The notes below the pieces were generated by a model. It was not told the DNA's origin. It saw only the letters and a list, made by a program, of their open reading frames with translations, and made no database searches. A program made the position numbers and the translations under genes. Below, piece by piece: positions 43,316 to 52,930 of a DNA stretch of 64,000 nucleotides (position 1 is its first letter; every line of letters starts with the position of its first letter). Source of the DNA: Bacillus thermozeamaize (lineage in GTDB: Bacteria > Bacillota > Bacilli > ZCTH02-B2); assembly GCA_002159075.1 (NCBI GenBank), contig LZRT01000121.1, positions 84,930-148,929 of the forward strand, given 5' to 3'.

Positions 43316-45454
43316 ATGTCGGCAGCAGGGTACAGACCAAGAATTTTGGCGATCGATGCCGGAGGAACAATGACCGATACGATTCTTGTCAATGAAAGGG
43401 GTGAATTTGTCGTCGGCAAGGCGCAATCTACGCCCGAAGATGAATCGATAGGGTTTATCAATTCACTTCGGGACGCGTTGCACTACTGGAACATGACGTT
43501 GGAGGAAGGGGTGCCGCAACTGGTTTCTGGCATCTATTCAGGTACCGCCATGTTGAACCGTCTTTTGGAGAGAAAAGGCCAGAAACTGGGCATATTGGTC
43601 ACGGCCGGTTTTGAAGACTATCTTCGAATGGAGCGAGGCCTTCAGACGTATTTGGGTTATTCTTATTCCGATCGTTTGCATTTGGTCACTCATGTCCATA
43701 ACAAACCTCTGGTGCCGCGTGAACGGATTTTTGGCATTCGCGGCCGAATCGACCCGTTCGGTGAAGAACAGATTCCATTGTACGAAAACGAGATTCGTGA
43801 GGCGGTGAAGCGCCTCGTCGAAGAACGTGTGGATGCCATTTGCGTCAACTTCTTGCATTCCTATGTCAACCCATCCCATGAGCAGCGGGCAAAACAGATT
43901 GCACTTGAAGTGATGGAGGAACTAGGCATATCGATTCCGATGTTTTTATCTTCTGAACTGTATCCGGTTTCTCAGGATTTTGCCCGCTTGAACACCGTGT
44001 TGGTCGAGGCGTATGCCGCAGAGCCATCACGGGGGCAATTTCAGCGTATTACCAACAAGCTCCGGCAACTGGGTGCTGGTTTTGAACTTCGCGTCATGGC
44101 GTCCCATGGCGGTACGATTTCCACTGAGGCAAAGGAATTGGCCCGTACACTGGTTTCCGGTCCAATTGGCGGTGTGGTTGGTGCGCAATATTTGGCCAAC
44201 CAGCTGGGATTCAGCAATGTGGTTTGTTCCGACATCGGGGGGACCAGCTTTGATTTGGCCATGATCACAGGAGGAAAGTTTTCGATCAAAACACAGCCGG
44301 ATATGGCCCGTTTTGTCTTGAAACTGCCATTGGTTGAAATTGATTCGGTTGGTGCTGGAACGGGTTCGTTTGTCCGGCTTACTCCAACATCCAAGCGGAT
44401 TGAAATTGGTCCAGACAGCGCCGGTTACCGGATCGGGGTTTCCAACCCGGAAAGCGGGATCACCACAGTTACAATCAACGATTGCAATGTGGTGCTGGGC
44501 TATCTTAACCCCGACAATTTTCTCGGCGGCGATGTGAAATTGGACGTCCAACGGGCTTATGAAGCGATCAAGGAGCAGATCGCCGATCCATTGGGATTGG
44601 ATGTATATGAGGCAGCAGAAGGGATCATTAATCTTTTTCAAGATCATCTGAGAAACGAGGTCATTTCTCGGGTTCTGGGGAAAGGGTATTCACCTGAAAA
44701 CTATCGCTTGATGTCTTATGGTGGTGGCGGACCGGTTCACGTTGCAGGTTATACGGCGGGATTAAACTTTGAGGATATTTTGGTTCCATCCTGGGCTGCC
44801 GGTTTTTCTGCTTACGGGTGTGCTTGTGCTGAATACGAGTATCGTGCCGACAAGACGGTACAGGTATCCATTGCCAACGCTTATGCCGATTTGACCGTTT
44901 TTGCGGCAACCATTAACCAGGCCTGGGAAGAACTGAAAGAGCGAGTAAGTAGCGAATTTGCCAAGAGTGGTGTCCGGAAAGAGGAGATTGAGTTTCGTTA
45001 TCATTTGCGTGTCCAGTATGTTGGTCAGTTAAATGATGTAGAAATACAGGTGCCTTTTGACAGGGTGGCTACTTCTGAACATGTCCAGACGATTATTGAT
45101 CTATTTGAAGAGGATTATTCCAAGATGTATTCCCGTTCGGCCCGGTCGCCTGAATTGGGCTATCTTGTGACAACGGCCATTATCACGGGTGTGGTAGACA
45201 GCGAGAAGCCCAATTTGCCAGAAGAACCACTTGGACCAGAGGAACCTGACGTCAGGTTTCAGCAAACGCGTCAGGTGTACTACAAAGGAAGCTGGACGGA
45301 AGCCAAGGTGTATCAGATGGAACACTTGAAGCCTGGAAACCGAATTCGTGGATTTGCCGTGTTGGAATCACCAAACACCACCTTTGTCGTGCCGACTGGT
45401 TATGAAACTTATTTGGATCAACACAGGATTTTTCATTTAAAACCTTTAGTTTAG
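43316..45454 (+). CDS. acxA: Acetone carboxylase beta subunit (hydantoinase A/HyuA family)
   Basis: A 712-residue ATPase-fold subunit: RILAIDAGGTMTDTILVNERGE (phosphate-binding motif at the N-terminus), SGIYSGTAMLNRLLERKG, ELYPVSQDFARLNTVLVEAY, SHGGTISTEAKELARTLVSGPIGGVVGA, VCSDIGGTSFDLAMITGG and GAGTGSFVRL in the catalytic core. Length matches the roughly 717-residue AcxA of the alpha2-beta2-gamma2 enzyme that carboxylates acetone to acetoacetate at the cost of ATP. ATG 43316 has GGAGGG 8 bases upstream. It is followed by acxB and acxC in the order beta-alpha-gamma seen in known systems. A related acetophenone or hydantoin enzyme is possible, but the gamma subunit argues for acetone. Confidence 0.93.
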   Translation: MSAAGYRPRILAIDAGGTMTDTILVNERGEFVVGKAQSTPEDESIGFINSLRDALHYWNMTLEEGVPQLVSGIYSGTAMLNRLLERKGQKLGILVTAGFEDYLRMERGLQTYLGYSYSDRLHLVTHVHNKPLVPRERIFGIRGRIDPFGEEQIPLYENEIREAVKRLVEERVDAICVNFLHSYVNPSHEQRAKQIALEVMEELGISIPMFLSSELYPVSQDFARLNTVLVEAYAAEPSRGQFQRITNKLRQLGAGFELRVMASHGGTISTEAKELARTLVSGPIGGVVGAQYLANQLGFSNVVCSDIGGTSFDLAMITGGKFSIKTQPDMARFVLKLPLVEIDSVGAGTGSFVRLTPTSKRIEIGPDSAGYRIGVSNPESGITTVTINDCNVVLGYLNPDNFLGGDVKLDVQRAYEAIKEQIADPLGLDVYEAAEGIINLFQDHLRNEVISRVLGKGYSPENYRLMSYGGGGPVHVAGYTAGLNFEDILVPSWAAGFSAYGCACAEYEYRADKTVQVSIANAYADLTVFAATINQAWEELKERVSSEFAKSGVRKEEIEFRYHLRVQYVGQLNDVEIQVPFDRVATSEHVQTIIDLFEEDYSKMYSRSARSPELGYLVTTAIITGVVDSEKPNLPEEPLGPEEPDVRFQQTRQVYYKGSWTEAKVYQMEHLKPGNRIRGFAVLESPNTTFVVPTGYETYLDQHRIFHLKPLV

Positions 45455-45496
45455 GGATGGATTATTAAAAAAGGGTCAAGAAAGGAGTTATTACTG

Positions 45497-47728
45497 ATGT
45501 GTGCGACAACGAAACAGGAAATCATGCAAGCACGTCCAATTGGTTGGGAAGGAAGAACATTGAAGGAAATGCTGGATGAATCTGAGCGCCTGTTTGCGCA
45601 GACAGGGAAGTATTGGGGATTGGATGAACTGACACTGCGTGAAAAGGATCCGATCCGGTATGAACGAATTTTCTCCCAGTTGCGCGGGGGACTGGTGAAT
45701 GCCAGGGAAACCGCTTTGAATATTTCCGCCTCCCCGATCGTGAAGGAGATTGGTGAATTGTGCTTCGCGCTTTATACACCGGAAGGTGATTCGATTGCTC
45801 TTTCAACGGGAATCATCGTTCATGTTCACACGATGAGTGACGCGATTAAGTACATGATTCGCAAGAACTTTGAGCAAAATCCGGGGATTCGGCCGGGTGA
45901 TATTTTCTCCAATAACAATTCGATCATTGGAGACGTACACACAGCTGACGTCCATACGTTGATCCCGATTTTTTGGGAAGGGGAATTGATCGGATGGGCC
46001 GGTGGTGTGACGCATGAGATCGACGTCGGCGCGGTGCGTCCAGGTTCGATGGCCTTTGGTCACGAAGATCGCTACGGTGACGGGTTGCTGCTTTCTTGTG
46101 AAAAGGCCGGAGAAAATGACGAGTTTTACCAGAGTTACTTGATCAAAGTCGCCGATTCGGTACGAGCCGAAATGTATTGGGTACTGGATGAACGGACACG
46201 TTTGGCGGGATGTCAAATGATCCGTGATCAGGTTTACCGTGTAATTCGGGAAGAGGGAATTGACACTTACAAGCGTTTTATTCGCGAAGTGATAGAAGAA
46301 GGACGCCGCAGTTTTCTGGCACGGGTCAAAGAAATGACCTTTCCCGGGGTGTACGAATCCCCACGCTTCACAGATGTGCCTTGGAAAGAGGATCCCACCG
46401 TTTCTCACAAATGCCGCAAAGATATTATCATGCACGCTCCTTTGCAATTGAAGATTGGCGCAAACGGGGAGTTTGACATGTCATTTGAAGGAGCCAACAA
46501 GTGGGGCTACCATTCGTTCAACTGTGCGCCATCCCCGATGCAGGGAGCCCTTTGGGTGCAGTTGACCCAATCATTGATCCCAAATGATAAGATCAATGAC
46601 GGAGCCTACCTGGCCACTTCGCTGAAATTGCCTTACGGTTCCTGGTGCAACCCCGATTATGAAAAGGTTTCTACCACGCTTTCCTGGCACTTCCTGATTC
46701 CCGCTTTTTCGGGGATGATCCGTAGTCTGGCCCGAGCTTATTATGCAAGAGGGTATGTCGAGGAGATATCGGCCAGTTTTCCTTTGACGGGAAATATCCT
46801 GCAAGGCGGGGGTATTAACCACTTCGGCGTGGAATCAGCCTTTACCAACTTCGAGATGTCTTGCGAAGGAACCGGGGCAATGTATGTCAAGGACGGAGAG
46901 GATACTACTGCGGCGATGTGGAATCCGGAGGGGGATATGGGTGAGGCAGAGTCCTGGGAAATGTTGGAGCCGTTGCTTTATCTTGGCCGCACCATTAAGC
47001 CGATGACGCCGGGGCCGGGAAAATATCGTGGAGGTGCGGGACTGGAAAGCGTCCGCATGTTGTACCGGACCAATGAACAAGTGTTGTTTAACGGGCTTGC
47101 GGACGGATATGTATTTGGCAGCGCCGGGATTTTTGGAGGATACCCAGGCAATGCGGGTTACCGTCACAGCCTGCATGGGACCAACATGAAAGAAATTATC
47201 GCCAGGCAGTTGCCTTATCCTACGTGTGATGGCGATCCGGAACATTCTGAGGTGAATGCGCTTGTCCAGGCGGAGAAAAATGTGTTTGACAAACATGCCA
47301 CAGCAGGACCGCAAAAATTTTCTGAGTATGATATTTACGTTTCGGTGCACCGTGGCGGTCCCGGACTCGGTGATGTGCTGGAACGCGATCCGAAAGCGGT
47401 TGAAGCAGACTTAAACGGCGGCTATCTGTTGCCGCGTTACGCCGATTCCATTTATGGCGTTGTGGCGGAACAGGGAGCGGATGGAAGATGGCATGTCGAT
47501 GTGGCCAAAACGGAAGCCCGGAGGAAAGAAAAGCGGAGAGAGCGCCTGGAGAAAGCGATTCCCGTCAGTCAATTCCTGAAAGAGCAACGGGAACGCATTT
47601 TGCAACGGGACTTTATCCAGCCCGTCCGTGAAATGTATCAGAGCTCCATGGATTTGTCCCCAGAATGGCGGCAAAAATACCTGTCTTTTTGGAATTTACC
47701 GGAAGATTTTCGTATGGTTGAAGAATAA
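45497..47728 (+). CDS. acxB: Acetone carboxylase alpha subunit (hydantoinase B/HyuB family)
   Basis: A 743-residue HyuB-type subunit: RGGLVNARETALNISASPIVKEIGE, IVVHVHTMSDAIK-like IIVHVHTMSD, FSNNNSIIGDVHTADVHTLIPIFWEGELIGWAG (metal-binding His/Asp region), and GPGKYRGGAGLESVRMLYRTNE. In Xanthobacter the alpha subunit binds Mn and carries out the carboxylation step. Length is slightly below the roughly 776 of AcxB. AAAGGAG precedes the ATG. It lies between acxA (42-base gap) and acxC (67-base gap). Confidence 0.93.
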   Translation: MCATTKQEIMQARPIGWEGRTLKEMLDESERLFAQTGKYWGLDELTLREKDPIRYERIFSQLRGGLVNARETALNISASPIVKEIGELCFALYTPEGDSIALSTGIIVHVHTMSDAIKYMIRKNFEQNPGIRPGDIFSNNNSIIGDVHTADVHTLIPIFWEGELIGWAGGVTHEIDVGAVRPGSMAFGHEDRYGDGLLLSCEKAGENDEFYQSYLIKVADSVRAEMYWVLDERTRLAGCQMIRDQVYRVIREEGIDTYKRFIREVIEEGRRSFLARVKEMTFPGVYESPRFTDVPWKEDPTVSHKCRKDIIMHAPLQLKIGANGEFDMSFEGANKWGYHSFNCAPSPMQGALWVQLTQSLIPNDKINDGAYLATSLKLPYGSWCNPDYEKVSTTLSWHFLIPAFSGMIRSLARAYYARGYVEEISASFPLTGNILQGGGINHFGVESAFTNFEMSCEGTGAMYVKDGEDTTAAMWNPEGDMGEAESWEMLEPLLYLGRTIKPMTPGPGKYRGGAGLESVRMLYRTNEQVLFNGLADGYVFGSAGIFGGYPGNAGYRHSLHGTNMKEIIARQLPYPTCDGDPEHSEVNALVQAEKNVFDKHATAGPQKFSEYDIYVSVHRGGPGLGDVLERDPKAVEADLNGGYLLPRYADSIYGVVAEQGADGRWHVDVAKTEARRKEKRRERLEKAIPVSQFLKEQRERILQRDFIQPVREMYQSSMDLSPEWRQKYLSFWNLPEDFRMVEE

Positions 47729-47795
47729 CCGACCCATCTTCGATAAAACCTCGATGATGAATGATAAAACATGGTGATGAAAGGAGACGAATCAA

Positions 47796-48287
47796 ATGGC
47801 GGAATACGATCTGGAAACATTGCGTCAACTGAAGCGTGGGGAACTGCCTTTTCAAAAGGTTCATGAGATGCAATCCAGTCATAAAGATGCGGATCGTTTT
47901 TGGAAGATGTTACAGATTGCGCAGGAATCGGTACCTTGGGATGATAAGATTCTCTTGCCTTATGCGGAGCATCTGTACGTGGTGGAAAAGCCGGATAAGA
48001 GCCGCGTGGTGAAATGTGACTGCGGACACGAGTTTGGCGATGTGAAACAAAACTGGAAGTTACAGGCGGTGATTTATGTCCGGGACAGCAAGGAAAAAAT
48101 TAATGAAATCTATCCGGACATGCTGGGATGTGATCCGGATTGGATGGAATTGCGTGAATATATTTGTCCTGGTTGTGCCACGCTCCTGGAAGTGGAAGCG
48201 GTGCCTCCAGGATACCCAGTAGTGTTTGACTTCCAACCGGACATCGACACCTTCTACGAAAAGTGGCTGAACCATCCACTGAAGTGA
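47796..48287 (+). CDS. acxC: Acetone carboxylase gamma subunit
   Basis: A 163-residue zinc-ribbon-like small subunit: four Cys in CDCGHEFGD and CPGCATLLEVE (about residues 69-71 and 126-129), DKILLPYAEHLYVV, and FDFQPDIDTFYEKWL at the C-terminus. The 163-168-residue gamma subunit is diagnostic for acetone/acetophenone-type carboxylases as opposed to plain hydantoinases. AAAGGAGACG precedes the ATG. Last gene before the operon terminator. Confidence 0.92.
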   Translation: MAEYDLETLRQLKRGELPFQKVHEMQSSHKDADRFWKMLQIAQESVPWDDKILLPYAEHLYVVEKPDKSRVVKCDCGHEFGDVKQNWKLQAVIYVRDSKEKINEIYPDMLGCDPDWMELREYICPGCATLLEVEAVPPGYPVVFDFQPDIDTFYEKWLNHPLK

Positions 48288-48303
48288 TTCTACTCCATGG
48301 AGT

Positions 48304-48346
48304 ACTTTGGCATTTGCCCGTTTTGGCAAATGCCAAAGTCATTTTC
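48304..48346 (+). terminator. Strong terminator of acxABC
   Basis: ACTTTGGCATTTGCC (48304-48318) pairs perfectly over 15 bases with the arm at 48325-48339, followed by a T-rich tail (CATTTTC, then TTTTTTG to about 48353). Confidence 0.9.
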
Positions 48347-48515
48347 TTTTTTGTTACGAATAAACAAAATAAAGGGCAAATATTTATATGCTATGGTTAG
48401 TTATCCCCATAAAAGACCACAGCAGAAATTCATCCAGCCAACGCTATTACAAAGCCAACATTGAAGAAAAGTATCGGTTTTGAAAGCGCTAACAATGCTT
48501 GGAGGAGTGATTTCA

Positions 48516-50462
48516 GTGAATCAGGCCGTATGGTATCCGACCAAAGAACGTGTCGAATCCACACGCCTATACCAGTGGATGAAGCGATTGGGATTCGAGG
48601 ATTATGACCGTTTCCATCAAGCTTCGGTAAGGGATATCGCTTGGTTTTGGGGGGAAGCAGAAAAAGAACTGGGAATTGCCTGGTTTCAACCATATCGTCA
48701 GGTGCTGGATCTCTCACGTGGCCCGCAATGGCCGCGGTGGTTTGTCGGCGGCAAGCTCAATCTGGCTTACAACGTCCTGGACAAGTGGCTGGAAGATCCC
48801 CAGGTGCGGCGCCGGAATGCCTTGATTTACGAAAGGGAGGATGGAGTGATTCGCCGCTATACATATGAGGCATTGGCCGGATGGGTGAACCGGGTGGCCG
48901 CCGGATTGAAGAGACAAGGGGTTCAGAAAGGGGATCGCATCGGCATCTATCTGCCGATGATTCCCGAAGCGGCGGTGATCATGCTGGCTGTTGCCAAAAT
49001 CGGAGCCATCTTCATTCCATCGTTCTCCGGTTTCGCGGCCGATCCGGTCGCCAAGCGGCTGCAGAGTTCCGGGGCCAGGATGTTGGTGACAGCTGACGGA
49101 TTTATCCGCCGGGGAAAGGTGGTCCCGATGAAAGAGGAGGCGGATAAGGCCGTTGCGTTGTCTCCGACCATCGAAAAGGTGGTGGTGGTTCGTTCGCTCG
49201 GCAGGGAGATACCTTGGAACCAGGACAAGGATATCGACTGGAAGGAGCTGGAGGCTGAGAAAGAGGCTGAACGAGAGGAGGTGTCCTGCGAGGTTCTCGA
49301 CAGCGACACGCCGTTCATGCTGTTGTATACTTCCGGAACCAAGCCGAAAGGGACGGTGCACATCCATGCCGGATTCCCGATTCGCGCCGCATTTGAGGCG
49401 GGGCTGCAACTGGATTTGCGGCCGGGCGAGGTGATGTTCTGGGTGACCGATATGGGCTGGGTCGTCGGGCCGCTGGTTCTGCTCGGTTCCTTGATGAATG
49501 CGGCAACGCTGGTCATGTACGACGGTTCTCCGGACTTTCCCGCTCCCGACCGGATATGGCAGATGGCGGAGCGGCACCAGGTGAGTATCCTGGGTGTTGC
49601 GCCCACATTGATTCGCGCCATGGTTCCGCATGGCGAGGAACTGGCCGGCCGGCACGATCTGTCCAGTCTCAAGGCTTTTGCCTCGACGGGAGAGCCCTGG
49701 AATCCGGAGCCGTGGAACTGGTTGTTTGAGAAGGTTGGAAAAAAACGGCTGCCCATTCTGAATGTTTCCGGCGGTACGGAAGTCTCGGGCGTGATCATCG
49801 GCACAACGGTCCTCAAGCCGATTGCCCCGACCTGTTTCAATGCTCCGAATCTAGGCATGGATGTGGACGTATTGGATCAAGAAGGCAAACCGGTGTATGG
49901 GCAGATAGGGGAGCTGGTGGTCAGACAGCCCTGGGTGGGCATGACGCACGGTTTTTGGCAAGAACCGGAACGCTATGAGGAGACCTATTGGAGCCGTTGG
50001 AAAAACATCTGGGTTCACGGCGATGCCGTCATTCGGGATGAGCAAGGCTTCTGGACGATCATCGGCCGTTCCGATGACACCCTGAACGTGGCGGGCAAGC
50101 GGATGGGGCCTTCGGAAATGGAATCCATTTTGGTGAGCCATCCAGCGGTGCGGGAAGCTGCCACGATTGGCGTTCCCGATCCGCTGAAAGGCGAAGTGCC
50201 GGTCTGCTTTGCGGTGATCAATCCGGGCCATGCGCCGGATGAGTCGCTGGCTGAAAAACTGATGCAGATGGTGACGGAACAGATTGGCAAGGCCCTGCGT
50301 CCGAAGGCCATTCACTTTGTCGCAGAGTTGCCAAAGACCCGCAGCGCAAAAATCATGCACCGGGTCATCCGTGCCGTTTATCTGGGCAAGAATCCGGGGG
50401 ATTTGTCGGCTCTGGACAATCCGGAGTCGATCCGTGAGATTCAAAAATTCACACATGAATGA
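48516..50462 (+). CDS. Acetoacetate/acetate-type acyl-CoA synthetase, unusual P-loop
   Basis: A 648-residue ANL ligase of the AcsA/AacS-like group (N-terminal WYPTKERVESTRLYQWMKRLG cap, then YRQVLDLSRGPQWPRWFVGG). Core motifs are FASTGEPWNPEPWNWLFEKVG, NVSGGTEVSG, HGDAVIRDEQGFWTIIGRSDDTLNVAGKRMGPSEME, and LPKTRSAKIMHRVIRA with the catalytic Lys. The phosphate-binding loop reads YTSGTKPKGTVHIHAG: two residues (usually T-G) between SGT and KPKG are missing, an in-frame six-base loss. GTG 48516 has GGAGGAG 8 bases upstream. It follows acxABC on the same strand after a strong terminator; activation of acetoacetate to acetoacetyl-CoA would complete the pathway (inference). Confidence 0.85.
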   Translation: MNQAVWYPTKERVESTRLYQWMKRLGFEDYDRFHQASVRDIAWFWGEAEKELGIAWFQPYRQVLDLSRGPQWPRWFVGGKLNLAYNVLDKWLEDPQVRRRNALIYEREDGVIRRYTYEALAGWVNRVAAGLKRQGVQKGDRIGIYLPMIPEAAVIMLAVAKIGAIFIPSFSGFAADPVAKRLQSSGARMLVTADGFIRRGKVVPMKEEADKAVALSPTIEKVVVVRSLGREIPWNQDKDIDWKELEAEKEAEREEVSCEVLDSDTPFMLLYTSGTKPKGTVHIHAGFPIRAAFEAGLQLDLRPGEVMFWVTDMGWVVGPLVLLGSLMNAATLVMYDGSPDFPAPDRIWQMAERHQVSILGVAPTLIRAMVPHGEELAGRHDLSSLKAFASTGEPWNPEPWNWLFEKVGKKRLPILNVSGGTEVSGVIIGTTVLKPIAPTCFNAPNLGMDVDVLDQEGKPVYGQIGELVVRQPWVGMTHGFWQEPERYEETYWSRWKNIWVHGDAVIRDEQGFWTIIGRSDDTLNVAGKRMGPSEMESILVSHPAVREAATIGVPDPLKGEVPVCFAVINPGHAPDESLAEKLMQMVTEQIGKALRPKAIHFVAELPKTRSAKIMHRVIRAVYLGKNPGDLSALDNPESIREIQKFTHE

Positions 50463-50499
50463 TGGACATGTGAATGATGAACATAGCGGGGGTGTATGG

Positions 50500-51777
50500 A
50501 TGAAAAAGAATCGTTTTCTTTTCGTCGCGATGCTCAGTTTATTGTTAGCCGTTGCTGTGGCCTGCAGTTCCCAGACTGCCGGCACCGGTCAGCGGGAGAA
50601 AGACGGCGGGCCTGACTCTCAAGAGGGAGTTCAATTGGCTCAAGGTGTCACCGACAAGGAGATCAAAATCGGACATTTTGGGCCGCAAACCGGTTTTGCC
50701 GCCTCTTACGATGTGATCCGTGAAGGCATCCAATCCTATTTCAACCTGGTCAACGCCCAGGGAGGGGTCAACGGGCGGATGCTGAAACTGATCGCTTATG
50801 ACAACGAATACCAGCCCAATAAGACGGTGCCTGTTGTCCAGCGACTGGTGCAAGAGGACAAGGTGTTCGCCATTGTGGCCACCACCTGTACCCCGTGTCA
50901 CCAGGCTGCCGAGTCGCTGTTTGGCGAAATTCCCATGGTTGGTCCTTCGCCCGCTTCAACCAGCGCCTTTCTTGAGCCCTTGCGCAAAAACTGGTTTGGA
51001 TTGCAGTTGAACTACAAGATTGAAGGACGTTTCTTTGTCGACTACGCCGTCAATCATTTGAACGCCAAGCGGATCGCCATCTTTTATGAAAACGACGATT
51101 ATGGCAAAGAAGGGTATTTCGGTGCGAAGGAGGAGCTGAAAAAGCATCCGGACGTTCAACTGGTCGCCGAGGTGCCGCACAATGTTCAGGAGGTGGATTT
51201 TAGCGCCCATGCCCAACGCTTGAAACAAGCCAATCCGGACGTGATCATTATGACCGGGATCCAGAAGAATGCCGCCGCTTTCCGAAAGGAAATGGTCAAG
51301 ATCGGGGCGACAGACATTCCTTTGATGGTTACCTACGCCATCGGAATGGACCATAAAGTGATGTACGACTTGACGGGTGACGCTTGGGACGGGGTATACA
51401 GTACGCTTTCCATGGTATCCATTGACGAGACGGACAACCCGAAAATCCAAGAATTTGTTCAGCAGTACAGCAAAGACTTCCCGAAGTCTGTCCCGAGTGC
51501 CAATGCGCAAATCGGCTGGGCGGCTGCACAAGTGCTGGTGGAGGGATTGCGCCGTGCGGGAGAGGAGTTGACATGGGATCATTTCATTGCCGCCATGGAA
51601 ACGCTGGACGACTGGGACGGATCGATGTATTACGATGTATACTACACGCCTGATACCCGTTATGGCCAGACGTCGATGTATTTGACCCGGGCAAAGGACG
51701 GCAAGCTGGAGAAGGTGACTCCGCTGGTGAAATACGATCCGAAGACGGATCAGTTTCTCTACGAGCCCTCCAAATAA
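50500..51777 (+). CDS. Branched-chain-amino-acid-type ABC binding lipoprotein (LivK-like)
   Basis: A 425-residue exported lipoprotein: MKKNRFLF, hydrophobic core and lipobox VAVAC (Cys about 23), then the periplasmic-binding fold I: GVTDKEIKIGHFGPQTGFAAS, INAQGGV-like VNAQGGVNGRMLKLIAYDNEYQPN, FAIVATTCTPCHQ, and PDVIIMTGIQKNAAAFRKEM. Relatives bind amino acids, amides, urea or aromatic acids. ATG 50500 lies behind a G-rich AGCGGGGGTG. No permease or ATPase genes of a Liv system are in the window, so it is an orphan here; they may be elsewhere. It closely follows the ligase gene (37 bases) and could be co-transcribed with it. Confidence 0.92.
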   Translation: MKKNRFLFVAMLSLLLAVAVACSSQTAGTGQREKDGGPDSQEGVQLAQGVTDKEIKIGHFGPQTGFAASYDVIREGIQSYFNLVNAQGGVNGRMLKLIAYDNEYQPNKTVPVVQRLVQEDKVFAIVATTCTPCHQAAESLFGEIPMVGPSPASTSAFLEPLRKNWFGLQLNYKIEGRFFVDYAVNHLNAKRIAIFYENDDYGKEGYFGAKEELKKHPDVQLVAEVPHNVQEVDFSAHAQRLKQANPDVIIMTGIQKNAAAFRKEMVKIGATDIPLMVTYAIGMDHKVMYDLTGDAWDGVYSTLSMVSIDETDNPKIQEFVQQYSKDFPKSVPSANAQIGWAAAQVLVEGLRRAGEELTWDHFIAAMETLDDWDGSMYYDVYYTPDTRYGQTSMYLTRAKDGKLEKVTPLVKYDPKTDQFLYEPSK

Positions 51778-51904
51778 GGTAGACTTGCGTGAAACGGGCA
51801 GGATGGCTGGACGAGAAGGACGACAGATGATGAAATCATTGAAATCATGTGCAGAGAAATCATGTGCTGAAGTCATGACCAAAGCAGGGGACAGCTCCGG
51901 TGTG

Positions 51905-51925
51905 AAAGGGGCCAGTCCCCTTTTT
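51905..51925 (+). terminator. Terminator after the binding-protein gene
   Basis: AAAGGGG (51905-51911), loop CCAGT, CCCCTTT (51917-51923), then further T residues. Confidence 0.8.
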
Positions 51926-52061
51926 GCAGGGATGCGAAGTTTTGCAAATGTCGATCAATAAGATTTGATTTGTATTTTTTGCCGGTTGTTTTAAAATATA
52001 AGTATCAGTTTATATTTATAAACACACAGGATGGTTATCACGGTTTGGGGAGGGAATCAGG

Positions 52062-52808
52062 ATGTCCAATTTACTCGTCAAGGATCAGCATGGGGTTCGT
52101 TGGATCTTTTTCAACCGGCCGGAGAAATTGAACGCGCTCACGCGCGAGGATATTCGCGATGCTCACCGCCGCGTGCAGGAAGCTTCCGAACAGGGGCTGG
52201 ATGCCATCGTGTTTCGCGGGATGGGGGAGCGTTCTTTTTCGGCCGGTGTGCATGTGGAAAGTTTTCGCAATTTGAGCACGGCCGAAGCCAGAGAATTGAT
52301 CTCGGAACTGAGAGGTTTGCTGGATGCGGTCCGAACCTCTCCTTTGCCGACTGTCAGCGCCATCAACGGGTATTGCATCGGCGGGGCCATGGAACTGGCC
52401 ATGGCCTGCGATATCCGGATCGCGGTGACGCATGCGCGGTTCGGGATGCCGGAGATCAAGGTGGGGATCCCTTCGGTGCTGGATGCCGCCCTGTTGCAAC
52501 AGCATATCGGCCTGAGCAAGGCGAAGGAGATGTTGCTCACCGGAGATCTGTACGGCGTGGAAGAGATGGACAAGTATGGCTTGATCAATCAGGTAGTGGA
52601 ACCGCATGCGCTGGATGAAGCGGTGGAGCGGATGTTGCAGCGGATCACGGTCCATTCCAAGGCAGCCATCCGTTCCCAAAAGCGTCTCTTCGAAGTCTGG
52701 CAGAACACGACGCTGCAGGAGTCGATCAATGCCAGTGTCAATGAATTTGCGCTGGTCTTTGGCGAGGAAGAGACGAGGAAAGCGGTAGAAAAATATGTGA
52801 AAAAATAA
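52062..52808 (+). CDS. Enoyl-CoA hydratase/isomerase family protein
   Basis: A 248-residue crotonase: WIFFNRPEKLNALTREDI, oxyanion-hole GERSFSAGVHVESFRNL near residue 60, GYCIGGAMELAMACDIRIAV near 105, and MPEIKVGIPSVLDAALLQQHIG with a Glu near 132. The first Glu position is not conserved, so the reaction is uncertain. GGGGAGGGAATCAGG precedes the ATG. It is followed after about 120 bases by a flavin-reductase-like gene; they may form a transcription unit. Confidence 0.9.
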   Translation: MSNLLVKDQHGVRWIFFNRPEKLNALTREDIRDAHRRVQEASEQGLDAIVFRGMGERSFSAGVHVESFRNLSTAEARELISELRGLLDAVRTSPLPTVSAINGYCIGGAMELAMACDIRIAVTHARFGMPEIKVGIPSVLDAALLQQHIGLSKAKEMLLTGDLYGVEEMDKYGLINQVVEPHALDEAVERMLQRITVHSKAAIRSQKRLFEVWQNTTLQESINASVNEFALVFGEEETRKAVEKYVKK

Positions 52809-52930
52809 TATGAAAAATAATGAGGGGATGATTTCATACTTGCACATAAACTGCAGGATTTTTACGATGGGTGATGAACGGTCGATTTGACATTCAATGG
52901 ATCTGCAAATCACAACGGGAGGACAAAAAA

